Part shown: positions 16,678-26,369 of the stretch, piece after piece
How positions within the stretch are numbered: position 1 is the stretch's first letter
Layout of the letters: every line of letters starts with the position of its first letter
The notes under the pieces: model-generated
The model's input: only the letters and a program-made list of their open reading frames with translations
Databases searched by the model: none
Told to the model about the DNA's origin: nothing
Position numbers and translations under genes: made by a program
Assembly: GCF_019145355.1 (NCBI RefSeq)
Contig: NZ_JAHSTY010000001.1
Coordinates: 2,480,001-2,544,000, forward strand
Length of the DNA: 64,000 nt
Source: Pseudomonas azadiae
GTDB taxonomy: Bacteria; Pseudomonadota; Gammaproteobacteria; Pseudomonadales; Pseudomonadaceae
Direction: 5' to 3'

Positions 16678-17146
16678 ACTCAATACCCCTCCTTATCCAA
16701 TATTGATCCCGAGGATCATCGCCAAAAGGGTCACCACCCCACCATGCCCCAAACTCCGGCATGGTGGTTTTCGCGAATGTTTGAGCGACACCTGCCGCCC
16801 GTAATAGAACACTTTCGGGAATGCCCAGTACCGTCCCTGTCGCACCATAATTGAAATTACCAAAAGCTTCGTACTGACGCCCTTGCTTCTTGTAGTTCCA
16901 TGGGCCGGCTGCACGAACCTGGGAATAAAACCACGAATAGGCGAATGACGAGCCAGCCTTGAGATGAATGCGCTTGCTTTTGGATATCGCCATGTTTTCA
17001 AGAATTGAAACACTAGGCGGCATTAATGGTACGGCCATTTGCTGGTCCTTGCTGGCATTGAGGAGCGCAGAAATTAGCCACTTCACTCGGGCATGAAAAC
17101 CCAATAAATCCAAATGCAGAATTCGCCTACAGCAACCACATCCCAT
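16655..17146 (-). CDS. Orphan polymorphic toxin module, Ntox44 (toxin type 44) domain
   Basis: About 163 residues if started at the ATG at 17146. A shorter start at 17038 (MAVPLMPP) has the better ribosome site (AAGGA, 7-bp spacing). The C-terminal half, WFYSQVRAAGPWNYKK, YEAFGNFNYGATGTVLG, LLRAAGVAQ and GDDPRDQYWIRRGIEYA, matches the polymorphic toxin type 44 domain, a predicted nuclease toxin usually found at the C-terminus of large secreted proteins. Here no delivery domain (VgrG, PAAR, Rhs or two-partner secretion) is attached or adjacent. It may therefore be a displaced tip cassette or an intracellular toxin. It overlaps its probable immunity gene. Confidence 0.65.
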   Translation of the reverse strand: MGCGCCRRILHLDLLGFHARVKWLISALLNASKDQQMAVPLMPPSVSILENMAISKSKRIHLKAGSSFAYSWFYSQVRAAGPWNYKKQGRQYEAFGNFNYGATGTVLGIPESVLLRAAGVAQTFAKTTMPEFGAWWGGDPFGDDPRDQYWIRRGIEYAISQGH

Positions 17147-17160
17147 TCCGACGAGATTTT

Positions 17161-17181
17161 CAGGTTGTTGCTCGGAACCTG
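17161..17181. promoter_or_regulatory. Palindrome between Ntox44 and higA-like genes, candidate HigA operator
   Basis: CAGGTT-N9-AACCTG, a perfect inverted repeat in the short gap between the divergent toxin (start 17146) and HigA-like gene (start 17228). Antitoxins of this type normally repress their own promoter through such sites. The role is inferred. Confidence 0.4.
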
Positions 17182-17227
17182 TCTCTTTAGCCTTCGTTTG
17201 TCCAAACCCCACCCACGGGCGAACGTC

Positions 17228-17539
17228 ATGAATCCGAACTCTAAGCCCAATCTGGGTATGCACAACCCACCTCACCCAGGCGAAATTCTGCTTGAAGATG
17301 TAATCCCTGCCGTGGGCATTACCATCACCGAAATGGCGCGACGCCTTGGCTTCGCCCGTGAGACTTTTTCAAGGATTTTGCATGGGCGTGCGCCGGTCAG
17401 CCCTGACCTTGCCGTCCGGTTGGAGCGGGCTGGCGTGAGCAGCGCCCGTTTATGGCTGTCGATGCAAAGCGCCTACGACTTGTGGCAGGCCGAGCATCGG
17501 GAGCAGCCAGTGATTGAGCGGTTTGCGCGGATTGATTGA
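17228..17539 (+). CDS. HigA-like XRE-family antitoxin/regulator without HigB
   Basis: A 103-residue protein starting MNPNSKPN (a second ATG at 17258 gives MHNPPHPG). NPPHPGEILLEDVIPAVGITITEMARRLGFARETFSRILHGR is the signature of HigA-family antitoxins, with the HTH in the second half. C-terminal LWLSMQSAYDLWQAEHR also fits. HigA is normally preceded by the ribosome-dependent RNase HigB; none is visible here, and the neighbour is the divergent Ntox44 gene instead. It could be a solitary repressor that controls the toxin pair. Confidence 0.82.
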   Translation: MNPNSKPNLGMHNPPHPGEILLEDVIPAVGITITEMARRLGFARETFSRILHGRAPVSPDLAVRLERAGVSSARLWLSMQSAYDLWQAEHREQPVIERFARID

Positions 17540-17563
17540 GGTATGGAGCCGAGCGTAATTCAG

Positions 17564-17843
17564 TGTGGGAGCTGGCTTGCCTGCGATGGCGGTGGGTCAG
17601 CTGGCTAATGTGTGACTAACCCACCGCTATCGCAATCGCAGCATAGTTAAGGCATGCGAGCATCTGTAGTGAGCGGGCTTGTCCCGCGCTGGGCTGAAGC
17701 GGCCCCAAACCAGGCGACTCGGATTTATCTGGAACTCGGCGGCATATTCATTGGGGCGGCTTCGCCACCCAGCGCGGGACAAGCCCGCTCACTACAAAGA
17801 TGTGTAGATACCTATGGCTATCGCAGGCAAGCCAGCTCTCACA
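17564..17843. repeat. Nested REPs: a GTAGTGAGC element inside a split GTGGGAGCTGG element
   Basis: The outer REPIN arms are GTGGGAGCTGGCTTGCCTGC near 17565 and CTATCGCAGGCAAGCCAGCT near 17818-17837. Between them at 17666-17795 lies a complete second-family element beginning GTAGTGAGCGGGCTTGTCCC and ending with its complement. Sequence next to the insertion (CTATCGCA) occurs on both sides. The whole 333-bp gap between higA and chpC holds only these repeats. Confidence 0.85.
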
Positions 17844-17872
17844 GTAGGTCGCACTGAATTTGAGAAGAGTGT

Positions 17873-18328
17873 TCAGGCCAATCCGGATTCGACCAGCAAG
17901 GCTTCCAACCCCATGAGGTCCGGCACCTTCGCCACATGCTCCCCCACCTGCACCGCCGCCAGCTCCAGCGGGCACAGCGGCACGTCCACATAGCTCAACT
18001 CGCTGTCGAGCTTGTACGAGCGCGGAATCCCCTGGATCACCAGCGCAATAAACTTCAACGTCGACCGCTCACCCAACGCATTCAACACCACGATCCGTGA
18101 ACGGGTGCCGGTCACGCTGGCTTCGCCACACACCGCTTCAAAGCTGATCAGCGGGATCTGCCGATCACGCCAGGTCACTTGCCGCAAATACCATGGCGGC
18201 GCATCGCTGGCCGGTTCGCCGCGCTGGAAGTCGATCAGCTCGGCGATGGCGACGTTGGGCAGGATCAGGTGCCGATCGGCCAACGGCAGCAGCAGGCCGG
18301 TGAGTTGGCTGGCGCGGTGGTCAAGCAT
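17873..18328 (-). CDS. chpC: CheW-like protein of the Chp system, ChpC-like
   Basis: A 151-residue CheW-type adaptor (LLLPLADRHLILPNVAIAELIDF, GIPRSYKLDSELSYVD). It follows chpA with an 8-bp overlap. In P. aeruginosa chpC encodes a CheW-like protein two genes after chpA, separated from it by the methylesterase gene chpB; here chpB is absent and chpC follows directly. It probably links additional receptors to the ChpA kinase. The assignment rests on context plus fold. Confidence 0.78.
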   Translation of the reverse strand: MLDHRASQLTGLLLPLADRHLILPNVAIAELIDFQRGEPASDAPPWYLRQVTWRDRQIPLISFEAVCGEASVTGTRSRIVVLNALGERSTLKFIALVIQGIPRSYKLDSELSYVDVPLCPLELAAVQVGEHVAKVPDLMGLEALLVESGLA

Positions 18329-21300
18329 GGGACTTGCTCCAATAGGCGATGCTTTCCAGCAGCACCGTCTCTTGATACGGCTTGCCGAGGTAGTCGTTCA
18401 CACCAATGGCCATCGCGCGGTCGCGGTGTTTCTGGCCGGTGCGCGAGGTGATCATGATGATCGGCAGGCGCATCAGGCGCGGGTCGTTGCGCACTTGGGT
18501 GGCCACTTCGAAGCCGTCCATGCGCGGCATTTCGATGTCGAGCAGCATCAGGTCCGGCGTGTGTTCTTCCAGCACGGCGAGCGCGTCGATGCCGTCCTTG
18601 GCGGTGAGCACGTTCATGCCATTGCGCTCCAGCAGGCGGCTGGTGACTTTGCGCACGGTGACCGAATCGTCCACCACCAGCACCAGCAGCGGGCGTTTTT
18701 TCAGCGGATCGTTGAGGATCAATGGCGCGTCGACCCTCTGGGCGGGCAAGGCCGGCGGGCGGGCGCGGATATGCGCCAGCAAGTCGATGATCAGCACCAC
18801 GCGTCCGTCGCCCAGGATGGTTGCGCCGGACAAGCCCTGCACGCCGGCAAACTGAGGGCCCAGGCCCTTGACCACGATCTCCCGCGTGCCGGCCATGGCG
18901 TCCACATGGATGGCCACGCGCCGCTCATTGCACTGCACCAACAGCACCGGCACCGGCTGGTACTGGCCCAGCAGTTTCGGGCGGCTGACGGTGTGCAGCA
19001 GGTCGCCGAGGTAGAACAGCTCATAGCGCTGGCCAGCGTATTCATAATGGGGCGGGTCTTGCTGATAATGCCCGGCCAACTCATGAGGCAGTACCCGAAC
19101 CAAGCCTTCGAGGGTGTTGAGCGGGATCGCATATTGATCGTCCGCGCACTGCACCATCAGCGCGCGGTTGACCGACACGGTAAACGGCAGGCGGATTCGA
19201 AAATGCACGCCTGCGCCGGGCGTCGAATCGATGACCATCGAGCCACCGAGCTGGCGCACTTCTTCATGCACCACGTCCATGCCCACGCCGCGCCCGGAAA
19301 TCTGGGTGATCTTCTCTGCGGTGGAGAACCCCGGCTGCAGGATGAACTGCAACACGTCGCGGTCACTCATGTCTTGATGGGGGGACAGCAGGCCGCGCTT
19401 GATCGCCTTGCGCCGCACCGCTTCCAGCGGCACCCCGGCACCGTCGTCACGCATGTCGAAGACGATATCGCCGCCTTCGTGGGTCAGGTCCAGGGTGATG
19501 CGGCCTTTCTCCGGTTTGCCGGCCAGCAGCCGTGCATCGCGGGACTCCAGCCCATGGTCGACCGCATTGCGCAACATGTGCTCCAACGGCGCCGCCATGC
19601 GTTCCAGCACGTTGCGGTCCATCTCGCCCTCGGCATTGCCGACGATGAATTCCACGTCCTTGCCCAACTCGCCCGCCACCTGGCGCACGATGCGCTTGAG
19701 GCGCGGCAGCATGCGTTCGAACGGCACCATGCGCGTGCGCATCAGGCCTTCCTGCAGCGCGGTGTTGATGCGCGCCTGCTGCTGCAGCAGGTCATGGGCA
19801 TCTTCGTTGCGACGTTCGAGGGTGTCCTTGAGGTCGAGCAGGTCGGAGGCCGATTCCGACAGCGCGCGGGACAGCTGCTGCAACTGCGAGTGGCGGTCCA
19901 TTTCCAGCGGGTCGAATTCTTCGTAGCCCAGGCGTTCGGCCTCGGCCTGCTGGCGGCTGAGGAGACGGCCCTGGGTTTCGCTGTCGAGACGGCGCAGTTG
20001 GTCGCGCATGCGCTCGATGGTGGTTTCCACTTCGCTCAAGGCAATACGCGCATCGTTGACTTGCTGCTCGATACGGCCACGGAAGATCGAGGTTTCGCCG
20101 GCCAGGTTGACCAGATCGTCGAGCAGCTCGGCGGAGATCTTCACCGTATCGGCAGCCGGGTCCACCGCGGCTTCCGCCTTGCCCGCCGGCAGCGCCACCG
20201 GTGTCACCGCCTCTTCGCTTGGGTGCACCAGGCTTCTGATCCGCTCGATGAGTTTGTCCACCGAGCCGACCGGCAGGCCGTCCGCCACGGCGTCGATCAT
20301 CTGCGCCAGGCGGTCGTGGCAGCCTTGCAGCAGCGCAAACAGCTCGGCGGACGGCGCGAGCAACCCGGCCGACAGGCCTTCGTAGAGAAACTCCAGCTCA
20401 TGGGCCAGGTCGCCGATGGGCGCAATCTCGACCATGCGCGCGCCGCCCTTGAGGGTGTGCAGGTCGCGCAGCAGGGTTTCGACTTCCTGGCGGTTGCCGG
20501 GCTCGGCCTGCCAGCGCAGCAAGGCGCTGCCGGAGCTGTCGAGAATATCAGCGGCTTCTTCGAGGAAAATATCCAGCAATTCAGGGTCGGCGGCAGACGC
20601 TTGCGCGGCCTCGGCCGGTATGGCGGGTGTGCTGCGTTGGCGCCATTCGCGCAGTTGGGCGATCAGCTCGGCGGCATCGTTCAAGGGTTGATGCTGTTGC
20701 AGTTCTTCCAGTTGCAAGTCCAAGCGTTCATGGCTGGCCATCAGCAACAGGGACAGCTCGGCCGAGTAACTGTAGCGGCGGTCCACCAGCCCTTCGTACA
20801 AGCATTCCAACTCATGGGCCAGGTCGCCGATCGGCTGGATTTCGGCCATGCGTGCGCCGCCCTTGAGGGTGTGCAAGTCGCGTTGCAACGACGACAACGG
20901 CGCGGCGTTGTCGGGATCCAGCAACCAACGCTTGAGCGCCTGTCCGGCGCTGTCGAGGATGTCCACGGCTTCTTCGAGGAAGATCTCGACGATCTCGTCG
21001 TCCACCGTCGTTTCGCGCTCCAATTGCTGCGTGGCGGCACCCAGCTCGGAAATGCTCGGCGCGCGGTTGCCGTCACGTTTGATCAGGCCGGTGGCGGACG
21101 GGTCGAGGGCTTCGTCCAGCAGCTCGCGCAGGGCTGCGACCCGCGCCGGCGCCGGGCTGACTTCCTGGCCGGCCGCCAGTTGGTCGAGCATGCTGATCAA
21201 CGCTTCATGGGCCTGTTCGGCTTCGTGGAAAAACTGCTCGCTCACGGCCAGGCTGCTTTCTTCCACGGCGCCATAGAGGTCGAGCAAGGCTTCGCAGAGT

Positions 21301-24146
21301 GCGTCGATCGCGTGCAGGTCCGCGGCATGCGCGCCCTCGCCCAGGGTGGTCAACTCGTCCAGCAGCGCGGTGAGTTCCTGGCGCGCGCCGGGGTGCTGTT
21401 GCCAGCGGCGCAGCAGGCTTTCGGCGTCGAGCAGGATGTCCATGCCCTGGGCCAGGAAGTTGGCGATCAGGTGCGGGTCGCGCTTGATGCGCAGGCCGGT
21501 ATTCGGTACGTCGAGCAGCGCTTCAAGCTGGTGATCGAGCAAGCCCTGGGTGCGGTTGATCAGGGCTTGCGCACCTTTGATCGGCGCCAGGGGGTCACTG
21601 TCCAGGTCACGCAGCGCACGCTGAAACAGGCCTTCTGCCTCCAGCAGCAACTCCACTGCATCCAGGTCCAGCGGCAGGCGATGGGCCTTGTACTCGCGGG
21701 TCAAGTGATCCAGCGGGCGCGCCAGTTCGGCAATCGGCAGCACGCCGGCCATGTAGGCGCTGCCCTTGAGGGTGTGCAAGGCGCGTTGCAGTTCGTCGCT
21801 GACTTGCAGCGGCACATGCTCGGCGGCCTGTTGCAGGAAGTGGTTGAGGCTGTCCAGATGGCTCTGGGCTTCGTTGCGGAAGATCTCCAGCAACAGCGGG
21901 TCATGGGGCTCGGCGGCCGGCGCTTGCGTACCGCTGGCCAGCGCATGGGCGCGGGCGGCCAGGGCGTCGACTTCATCGCGTTGGCGTTGATCGTCGGTGG
22001 CAAAGTCGGCGATCAGTTCGGGCAGCAAGGCCACCGCTTCATCCAGCACCTGCTGCACCTCGGCGCCGAGGACCACGCTGCGTTCCAGGACGCGATTGAG
22101 CAGGTTTTCCACGGCCCAGGCCAGTTCGGCCAATACCAGGGCGCGCACCATGCGGCCGCTGCCTTTGAGCGTGTGGAACGCACGGCGCATTTCACCCTGG
22201 GCCGTCTTGTCGACGCTGTTGGGCAGGTGGCGGTGCAGCGCCTCAAGAACTTCGTCGGTTTCCTCAAGGAAGACTTCGCGCAGTTCATCGTCGATGGGTG
22301 CCTCATCGGCCAGTGGCGGCAGCAAACTACCCGGGCGCTGCAGGGCCGGCGGGTTCAGGCGCGACGTCGGACTGGCCAGCGCATCGAACTGGGATTGGCT
22401 CGGCGTGACCTCGCCCGAAAGCGCGCCATCCGGCGCAGCCAACGCCTGGCGCCAGGGTTTTTCGGCGGGCAGGTAACCCAATGCAGCCAGGCCTTGGGTG
22501 GCCAGTTCCAGCACTCGTTCGCCAGTAGCATCCGGGTCCTGGAGCAGGCGTTCGAGGTAATACTCCAAGCCGCTGATCACGTCGGCGAAATGCGCCAGTT
22601 GCGGCTGCGAAGGCGCAGCGTCGTTGCCCATCAATTGTTCGTCGACATAGTCGGTGCAACCGCGCATCAGGCTCGCCGCGCGGGGTAACGGGATCATCGC
22701 GAGCGCGCCGCGCACCTGGCTCAGCAGCTCCGGCAGGGATTCCAGGCGCTGGCGGTCCCAGTGCGCTTCGATGCAGTCGATCACCAGCTCCTTGGCTTGC
22801 TTGAGGCACTGCCAGGATTCGCGAATCACCAATTGGTGGATCTGGGTCAGGTCGGTGGTCGGCAGGCGGCTTTCTTCGCGACTTTCCGGCTCGACGGTGC
22901 CGACCATGCCCGCCAGCGTGGCTTCGACGTAGAGCAACGCGCCGGCCACGTCCATCAACACGGCGTCGTTGGGTTCGCGCTGGCCTTGGGCCAGGCTCAG
23001 CACCACGGCGAGCTGGTCGATGATGACTTTGCGCGGCTGGCCGAAGCCCAGCACCGCCAGGGTGTCGGCGATCTGCCGCAGCGGTGCCAGCAACGCGTCA
23101 AGGTCGCTGGTGTGCTGGCGGTCGCTGCGTACAAATAAGTCGAGGCGTTCCTTGACCCGCACCAGTTCTTCACACAAGGCACCCAGCACCGAGCCCATGG
23201 CGTTGCGGTCCGCGCCGGCCAGGCGGGCGCGTTCGGCATCGACCACGGCACTGTCGGGCAAGGCCTCGTCCAGGCCGTAGCGTTCCTTGAGGCTTTGCAT
23301 GCGCGGTGTCGGCCGGGTGACCTTGGCCACATAGAACAACAGGCTCTTGAGCAGCTCGTCCGGCGCCGGCTGGTTGACCCCGTCGATACCTTGGGCGAGC
23401 AGACGCTTGAGTTGTTTGTCGCTGGCCTTGAGCAGGCTGCGCAACGCCGGGCTGTTGGCGATCACGCCGGTGAGCATGCCTTCGACCAGTGCCGAGGCGA
23501 CCTGCCACAGCGGCAACAGCGGCGCGCCCTGGCACAAGGCTTCAAGGCGTGCGAACACCCGCGCCATGTCCTCCAGGTTGCTCGGGCCGTGGTCTTCGCG
23601 CAGCAATCCCGCCAGCGCCTGTTGCAACAGGTGGTGCCACTGGCGCAATTGCTCTTTGAGGTCGGGCACCGCACGTTGGGCCAGGGCTTCATCGGGCAAC
23701 GGCGCTATCGTCAGCAACTGCGGGCTGAACAGGCTGGTCTCCGACAGCAGGCTTTCGCCGTGCGCGCTGCGCAGGTCGTTGAGCAGCGGCAGCACCACCA
23801 GCGGCAAGTCACGGCGGGCGCTGTGCACGCGGTCCAGATACAACGGCAGTTGGCCGAGGGCCTGTTGCAGCAGGCGGATGCTTTCGTCGCGCTGGCTGAC
23901 GCGCTCGGCCTGCAGGGCCACGGCGAGTGCTTCAATTTCTTCGGCCAACAGCGCCGCGCCGTAGAACTCGACCATCTGCAGGGCGCCATGCACTTGATGA
24001 ACGCACGCCAGGCACTCGCCGAGGGCGTCGCCGTCGGTGGTTTGGGCATACGCATCCAGCGCAGACCGGGCCTGTTTCAGGGTTTCGGCAATGTCGTCCT
24101 TGACCCATTCGAGGGCCACGTAGTCGTGCCGATCAACCATATTCAC
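18321..24146 (-). CDS. chpA: Hybrid chemosensory histidine kinase ChpA (multi-Hpt CheA)
   Basis: A 1941-residue hybrid CheA. N-terminal degenerate Hpt-like regions are followed by four clear Hpt domains with HTLKGSGRM (about 656), HTLKGSAYM (about 789), HTLKGGARM (about 1090) and HTLKGGARM (about 1229). The kinase core has HMLRNAVDHGLE (about 1520), DDGAGVP and SGRGVGMDVV (about 1622), followed by a CheW-like domain. A C-terminal receiver contains VVDDSVTVRK and the acceptor Asp in MLLDIEMPRMDG (about 1868). P. aeruginosa ChpA, which controls twitching and surface-induced cAMP, is longer (about 2470) with more Hpt-type modules. It is expected to phosphorylate PilG and PilH. Confidence 0.93.
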   Translation of the reverse strand: MNMVDRHDYVALEWVKDDIAETLKQARSALDAYAQTTDGDALGECLACVHQVHGALQMVEFYGAALLAEEIEALAVALQAERVSQRDESIRLLQQALGQLPLYLDRVHSARRDLPLVVLPLLNDLRSAHGESLLSETSLFSPQLLTIAPLPDEALAQRAVPDLKEQLRQWHHLLQQALAGLLREDHGPSNLEDMARVFARLEALCQGAPLLPLWQVASALVEGMLTGVIANSPALRSLLKASDKQLKRLLAQGIDGVNQPAPDELLKSLLFYVAKVTRPTPRMQSLKERYGLDEALPDSAVVDAERARLAGADRNAMGSVLGALCEELVRVKERLDLFVRSDRQHTSDLDALLAPLRQIADTLAVLGFGQPRKVIIDQLAVVLSLAQGQREPNDAVLMDVAGALLYVEATLAGMVGTVEPESREESRLPTTDLTQIHQLVIRESWQCLKQAKELVIDCIEAHWDRQRLESLPELLSQVRGALAMIPLPRAASLMRGCTDYVDEQLMGNDAAPSQPQLAHFADVISGLEYYLERLLQDPDATGERVLELATQGLAALGYLPAEKPWRQALAAPDGALSGEVTPSQSQFDALASPTSRLNPPALQRPGSLLPPLADEAPIDDELREVFLEETDEVLEALHRHLPNSVDKTAQGEMRRAFHTLKGSGRMVRALVLAELAWAVENLLNRVLERSVVLGAEVQQVLDEAVALLPELIADFATDDQRQRDEVDALAARAHALASGTQAPAAEPHDPLLLEIFRNEAQSHLDSLNHFLQQAAEHVPLQVSDELQRALHTLKGSAYMAGVLPIAELARPLDHLTREYKAHRLPLDLDAVELLLEAEGLFQRALRDLDSDPLAPIKGAQALINRTQGLLDHQLEALLDVPNTGLRIKRDPHLIANFLAQGMDILLDAESLLRRWQQHPGARQELTALLDELTTLGEGAHAADLHAIDALCEALLDLYGAVEESSLAVSEQFFHEAEQAHEALISMLDQLAAGQEVSPAPARVAALRELLDEALDPSATGLIKRDGNRAPSISELGAATQQLERETTVDDEIVEIFLEEAVDILDSAGQALKRWLLDPDNAAPLSSLQRDLHTLKGGARMAEIQPIGDLAHELECLYEGLVDRRYSYSAELSLLLMASHERLDLQLEELQQHQPLNDAAELIAQLREWRQRSTPAIPAEAAQASAADPELLDIFLEEAADILDSSGSALLRWQAEPGNRQEVETLLRDLHTLKGGARMVEIAPIGDLAHELEFLYEGLSAGLLAPSAELFALLQGCHDRLAQMIDAVADGLPVGSVDKLIERIRSLVHPSEEAVTPVALPAGKAEAAVDPAADTVKISAELLDDLVNLAGETSIFRGRIEQQVNDARIALSEVETTIERMRDQLRRLDSETQGRLLSRQQAEAERLGYEEFDPLEMDRHSQLQQLSRALSESASDLLDLKDTLERRNEDAHDLLQQQARINTALQEGLMRTRMVPFERMLPRLKRIVRQVAGELGKDVEFIVGNAEGEMDRNVLERMAAPLEHMLRNAVDHGLESRDARLLAGKPEKGRITLDLTHEGGDIVFDMRDDGAGVPLEAVRRKAIKRGLLSPHQDMSDRDVLQFILQPGFSTAEKITQISGRGVGMDVVHEEVRQLGGSMVIDSTPGAGVHFRIRLPFTVSVNRALMVQCADDQYAIPLNTLEGLVRVLPHELAGHYQQDPPHYEYAGQRYELFYLGDLLHTVSRPKLLGQYQPVPVLLVQCNERRVAIHVDAMAGTREIVVKGLGPQFAGVQGLSGATILGDGRVVLIIDLLAHIRARPPALPAQRVDAPLILNDPLKKRPLLVLVVDDSVTVRKVTSRLLERNGMNVLTAKDGIDALAVLEEHTPDLMLLDIEMPRMDGFEVATQVRNDPRLMRLPIIMITSRTGQKHRDRAMAIGVNDYLGKPYQETVLLESIAYWSKSHA

Positions 24147-24197
24147 TCCGGTGAGAATTTTTGAGTTGCAGATGCCGCCAGGAATAATGGAGATCTA

Positions 24198-24290
24198 ATG
24201 TGGGAGCTGGCTTGCCTGCGATGGCGGTCTGTCAGTTGATATATAGGTAGCTGACCCACCGCTATCGCAGGCAAGCCAGCTCCCACATTT
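24198..24290. repeat. REPIN (GTGGGAGCTGGCTTGCCTGC type) between pilJ and chpA
   Basis: Inverted pair with arms GTGGGAGCTGGCTTGCCTGC and its complement. It fills most of the 171-bp gap where P. aeruginosa carries the methyltransferase gene pilK. Confidence 0.88.
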
Positions 24291-24317
24291 GGACTGTGGT
24301 GTTCTTTGGGTCGCATT

Positions 24318-26369
24318 TCAATCATCGACCTGTTGTGGCGGCGGGAGGGTGAAACCCGACACCGATCTGCGCAACTCGCTGGCCATTTTCGCCAGGTTAC
24401 CAATGCTTTCGGCGGTGGCCGTGGAGCCCGACGACGTTTGGGTGGTGATCTGCTGGATCACGTTCATGGTCAGGGAAATCTGCCCCGCCGACGACGTCTG
24501 TTGCTGCGCCGCATTGGAGATACTCTGGATCAGCGCCGCCAGGGTTTTCGACACGCCTTCGATCTCTTCCAGCGCCACGCCGGCATCCTGCGCCAGGCGT
24601 GCGCCGCGCACCACTTCGGTGGTGGTCTGTTCCATGGAGATTACCGCTTCGTTGGTGTCGGCCTGGATCGCGCGCACCAGGGTTTCGATCTGCCGGGTCG
24701 CGGCCGATGAGCGCTCGGCCAGCCGCTGCACTTCATCGGCCACCACGGCAAATCCGCGCCCGGCATCGCCGGCCATGCTGGCCTGGATTGCAGCGTTCAG
24801 GGCGAGGATGTTGGTCTGGTCGGCAATGTCATCAATCAGGCTGACGATGTCGCCAATCTCCTGGGACGACTCGCCCAGGCGCTTGATGCGCTTGGCGGTG
24901 TCCTGGATCTGCTCGCGAATGTTGTCCATGCCGTGGATGGTGTTGTGCACCACCTCGTTGCCCTTGTTGGCGATCTCCACCGAGCGCTCCGCGACGGCTG
25001 AGGATTCTGCGGCGTTGGCCGACACCTGGTCGATGGACTGGGCCATCTGGTTGATCGCGGTGGAGGCTTCGGCGATCTGCTGGGCCTGGTGTTCCGAGGC
25101 CTGGGCCAGGTGCATGGCAGTGGCCTGGGTGTCCTGCACCGCGCCGGCGACTTGCCCGGCGGTGAGGTTGATGGTGGCGACCAGGTCGCGCAACTGGTCC
25201 ACGGAATAATTGATGGAGTCGGCGATGGTGCCGGTGAAGTCTTCGGTCACCGAGGCGGTCACCGTAAGATCGCCGTCGGCCAGGTCTTCGATTTCGTCCA
25301 GCAGGCGCATGATCGCGTTCTGGTTGCGCTCGTTTTTCTCGGCGGTTTCACGCAATTGACGGTTGGTCTCGCGCACCATGACGAGGCCGATCAGGATGAT
25401 TGAGGTCAACGCCAGCAGGCCCAGCACATAGCCGCCGATGGTGTCGAAGCTGCGCCCGCTGGCCAGGTTTTCAAATCCGGTGGCCAGGTGCGAGGCTTCG
25501 TCGAGCAGGGTTTGCGACAGGTTGAAGATATTGCTCGCGGAGGCGCGCACCTGGAACAGTTGCGGCGAGGTTTCGAGGATTTCATCCACGGACCCGGAGA
25601 CAAACTCGAACAGCTCGGCGATTTCTCCCAGCCGTGCACGGGCATCGCGGTCCTCGACTTGCGTGATGCGCAGCCCTGGGTTGCCGTTGAGCATGCCGTT
25701 GAGCACCACGCCGAAGCGGTTGGCATCGCGACCAAAGGCATCGGCGGCCTGCACAGCGTTTTCATCGCCGGCCAGGACGGTGTTGACCGCGCCCAGAATT
25801 CGTTCGGCCAGCAACGACTGGCGCTGGGCCAGGGCCACCTGGCTGGCCGGGGCGCCGCGTTGCAGGAGGATGTCGACAACCTTTTCCGATTCCATCTGCA
25901 GTTGCGGCACGGTTTCGGCGAGCGTCGCGGCCACCTGATGCAAAGACAGCACCGTTTGTTCGCTGGCGAGGATCGCATCGGTGTTTTTCAGCAGCGCTTC
26001 CCAGTCGGTCTGCACCGCGCGCATTTCGGCGCGCACGGCGCTGGGTGCGGCGGGCAGGCCGGTTTGCGGGTCGCCTTTTTTCAGGTAACCCCAGCGCTGG
26101 GCAAAGTCGTTACGTGCATCCGCCAACAGCTTGAACGCAGCGGCCTTGCCGGTAGCGGCCTCGGTGGCGTTCTTGGCAATGCGCTGGGACAGCACGCGCA
26201 GCTCACCGGCGTGGCCGATGTACTGCTTGTCGTAGGTGGACTGGGTGTTGAGGTACGCAAAGTTGGCGAACAGCAACATGATGAACACGATCAGCGCAAT
26301 AAACAGCACGATGATCTGCGAACGGCTGCGCGAGCCGGCCTGGGGCCTGGGGGTGGTAGCGGTGGTCAT
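24318..26369 (-). CDS. pilJ: Twitching-motility methyl-accepting chemotaxis protein PilJ
   Basis: A 683-residue receptor. Membrane segments are near residues 20-40 ([19 protein letters not shown]) and 310-335 ([20 protein letters not shown]), with a PilJ-type helical sensor between. A HAMP region and a signalling domain follow, including the hairpin [21 protein letters not shown]. The ATG at 26369 overlaps the pilI stop as ATGA; the longer frame reads back through pilI. It senses pilus or surface state and signals through PilI to ChpA. The C-terminus lacks an obvious CheR-tethering pentapeptide. Confidence 0.92.
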   Translation of the reverse strand: MTTATTPRPQAGSRSRSQIIVLFIALIVFIMLLFANFAYLNTQSTYDKQYIGHAGELRVLSQRIAKNATEAATGKAAAFKLLADARNDFAQRWGYLKKGDPQTGLPAAPSAVRAEMRAVQTDWEALLKNTDAILASEQTVLSLHQVAATLAETVPQLQMESEKVVDILLQRGAPASQVALAQRQSLLAERILGAVNTVLAGDENAVQAADAFGRDANRFGVVLNGMLNGNPGLRITQVEDRDARARLGEIAELFEFVSGSVDEILETSPQLFQVRASASNIFNLSQTLLDEASHLATGFENLASGRSFDTIGGYVLGLLALTSIILIGLVMVRETNRQLRETAEKNERNQNAIMRLLDEIEDLADGDLTVTASVTEDFTGTIADSINYSVDQLRDLVATINLTAGQVAGAVQDTQATAMHLAQASEHQAQQIAEASTAINQMAQSIDQVSANAAESSAVAERSVEIANKGNEVVHNTIHGMDNIREQIQDTAKRIKRLGESSQEIGDIVSLIDDIADQTNILALNAAIQASMAGDAGRGFAVVADEVQRLAERSSAATRQIETLVRAIQADTNEAVISMEQTTTEVVRGARLAQDAGVALEEIEGVSKTLAALIQSISNAAQQQTSSAGQISLTMNVIQQITTQTSSGSTATAESIGNLAKMASELRRSVSGFTLPPPQQVDD

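Noticed and set aside
18012..22688. A 1558-codon open frame on the plus strand antisense to chpA
   Set aside because: It lies wholly opposite the well-supported chpA. It is His/Gln/Arg-rich with no domain, as expected for the shadow frame of a GC-rich gene with strong third-position bias.
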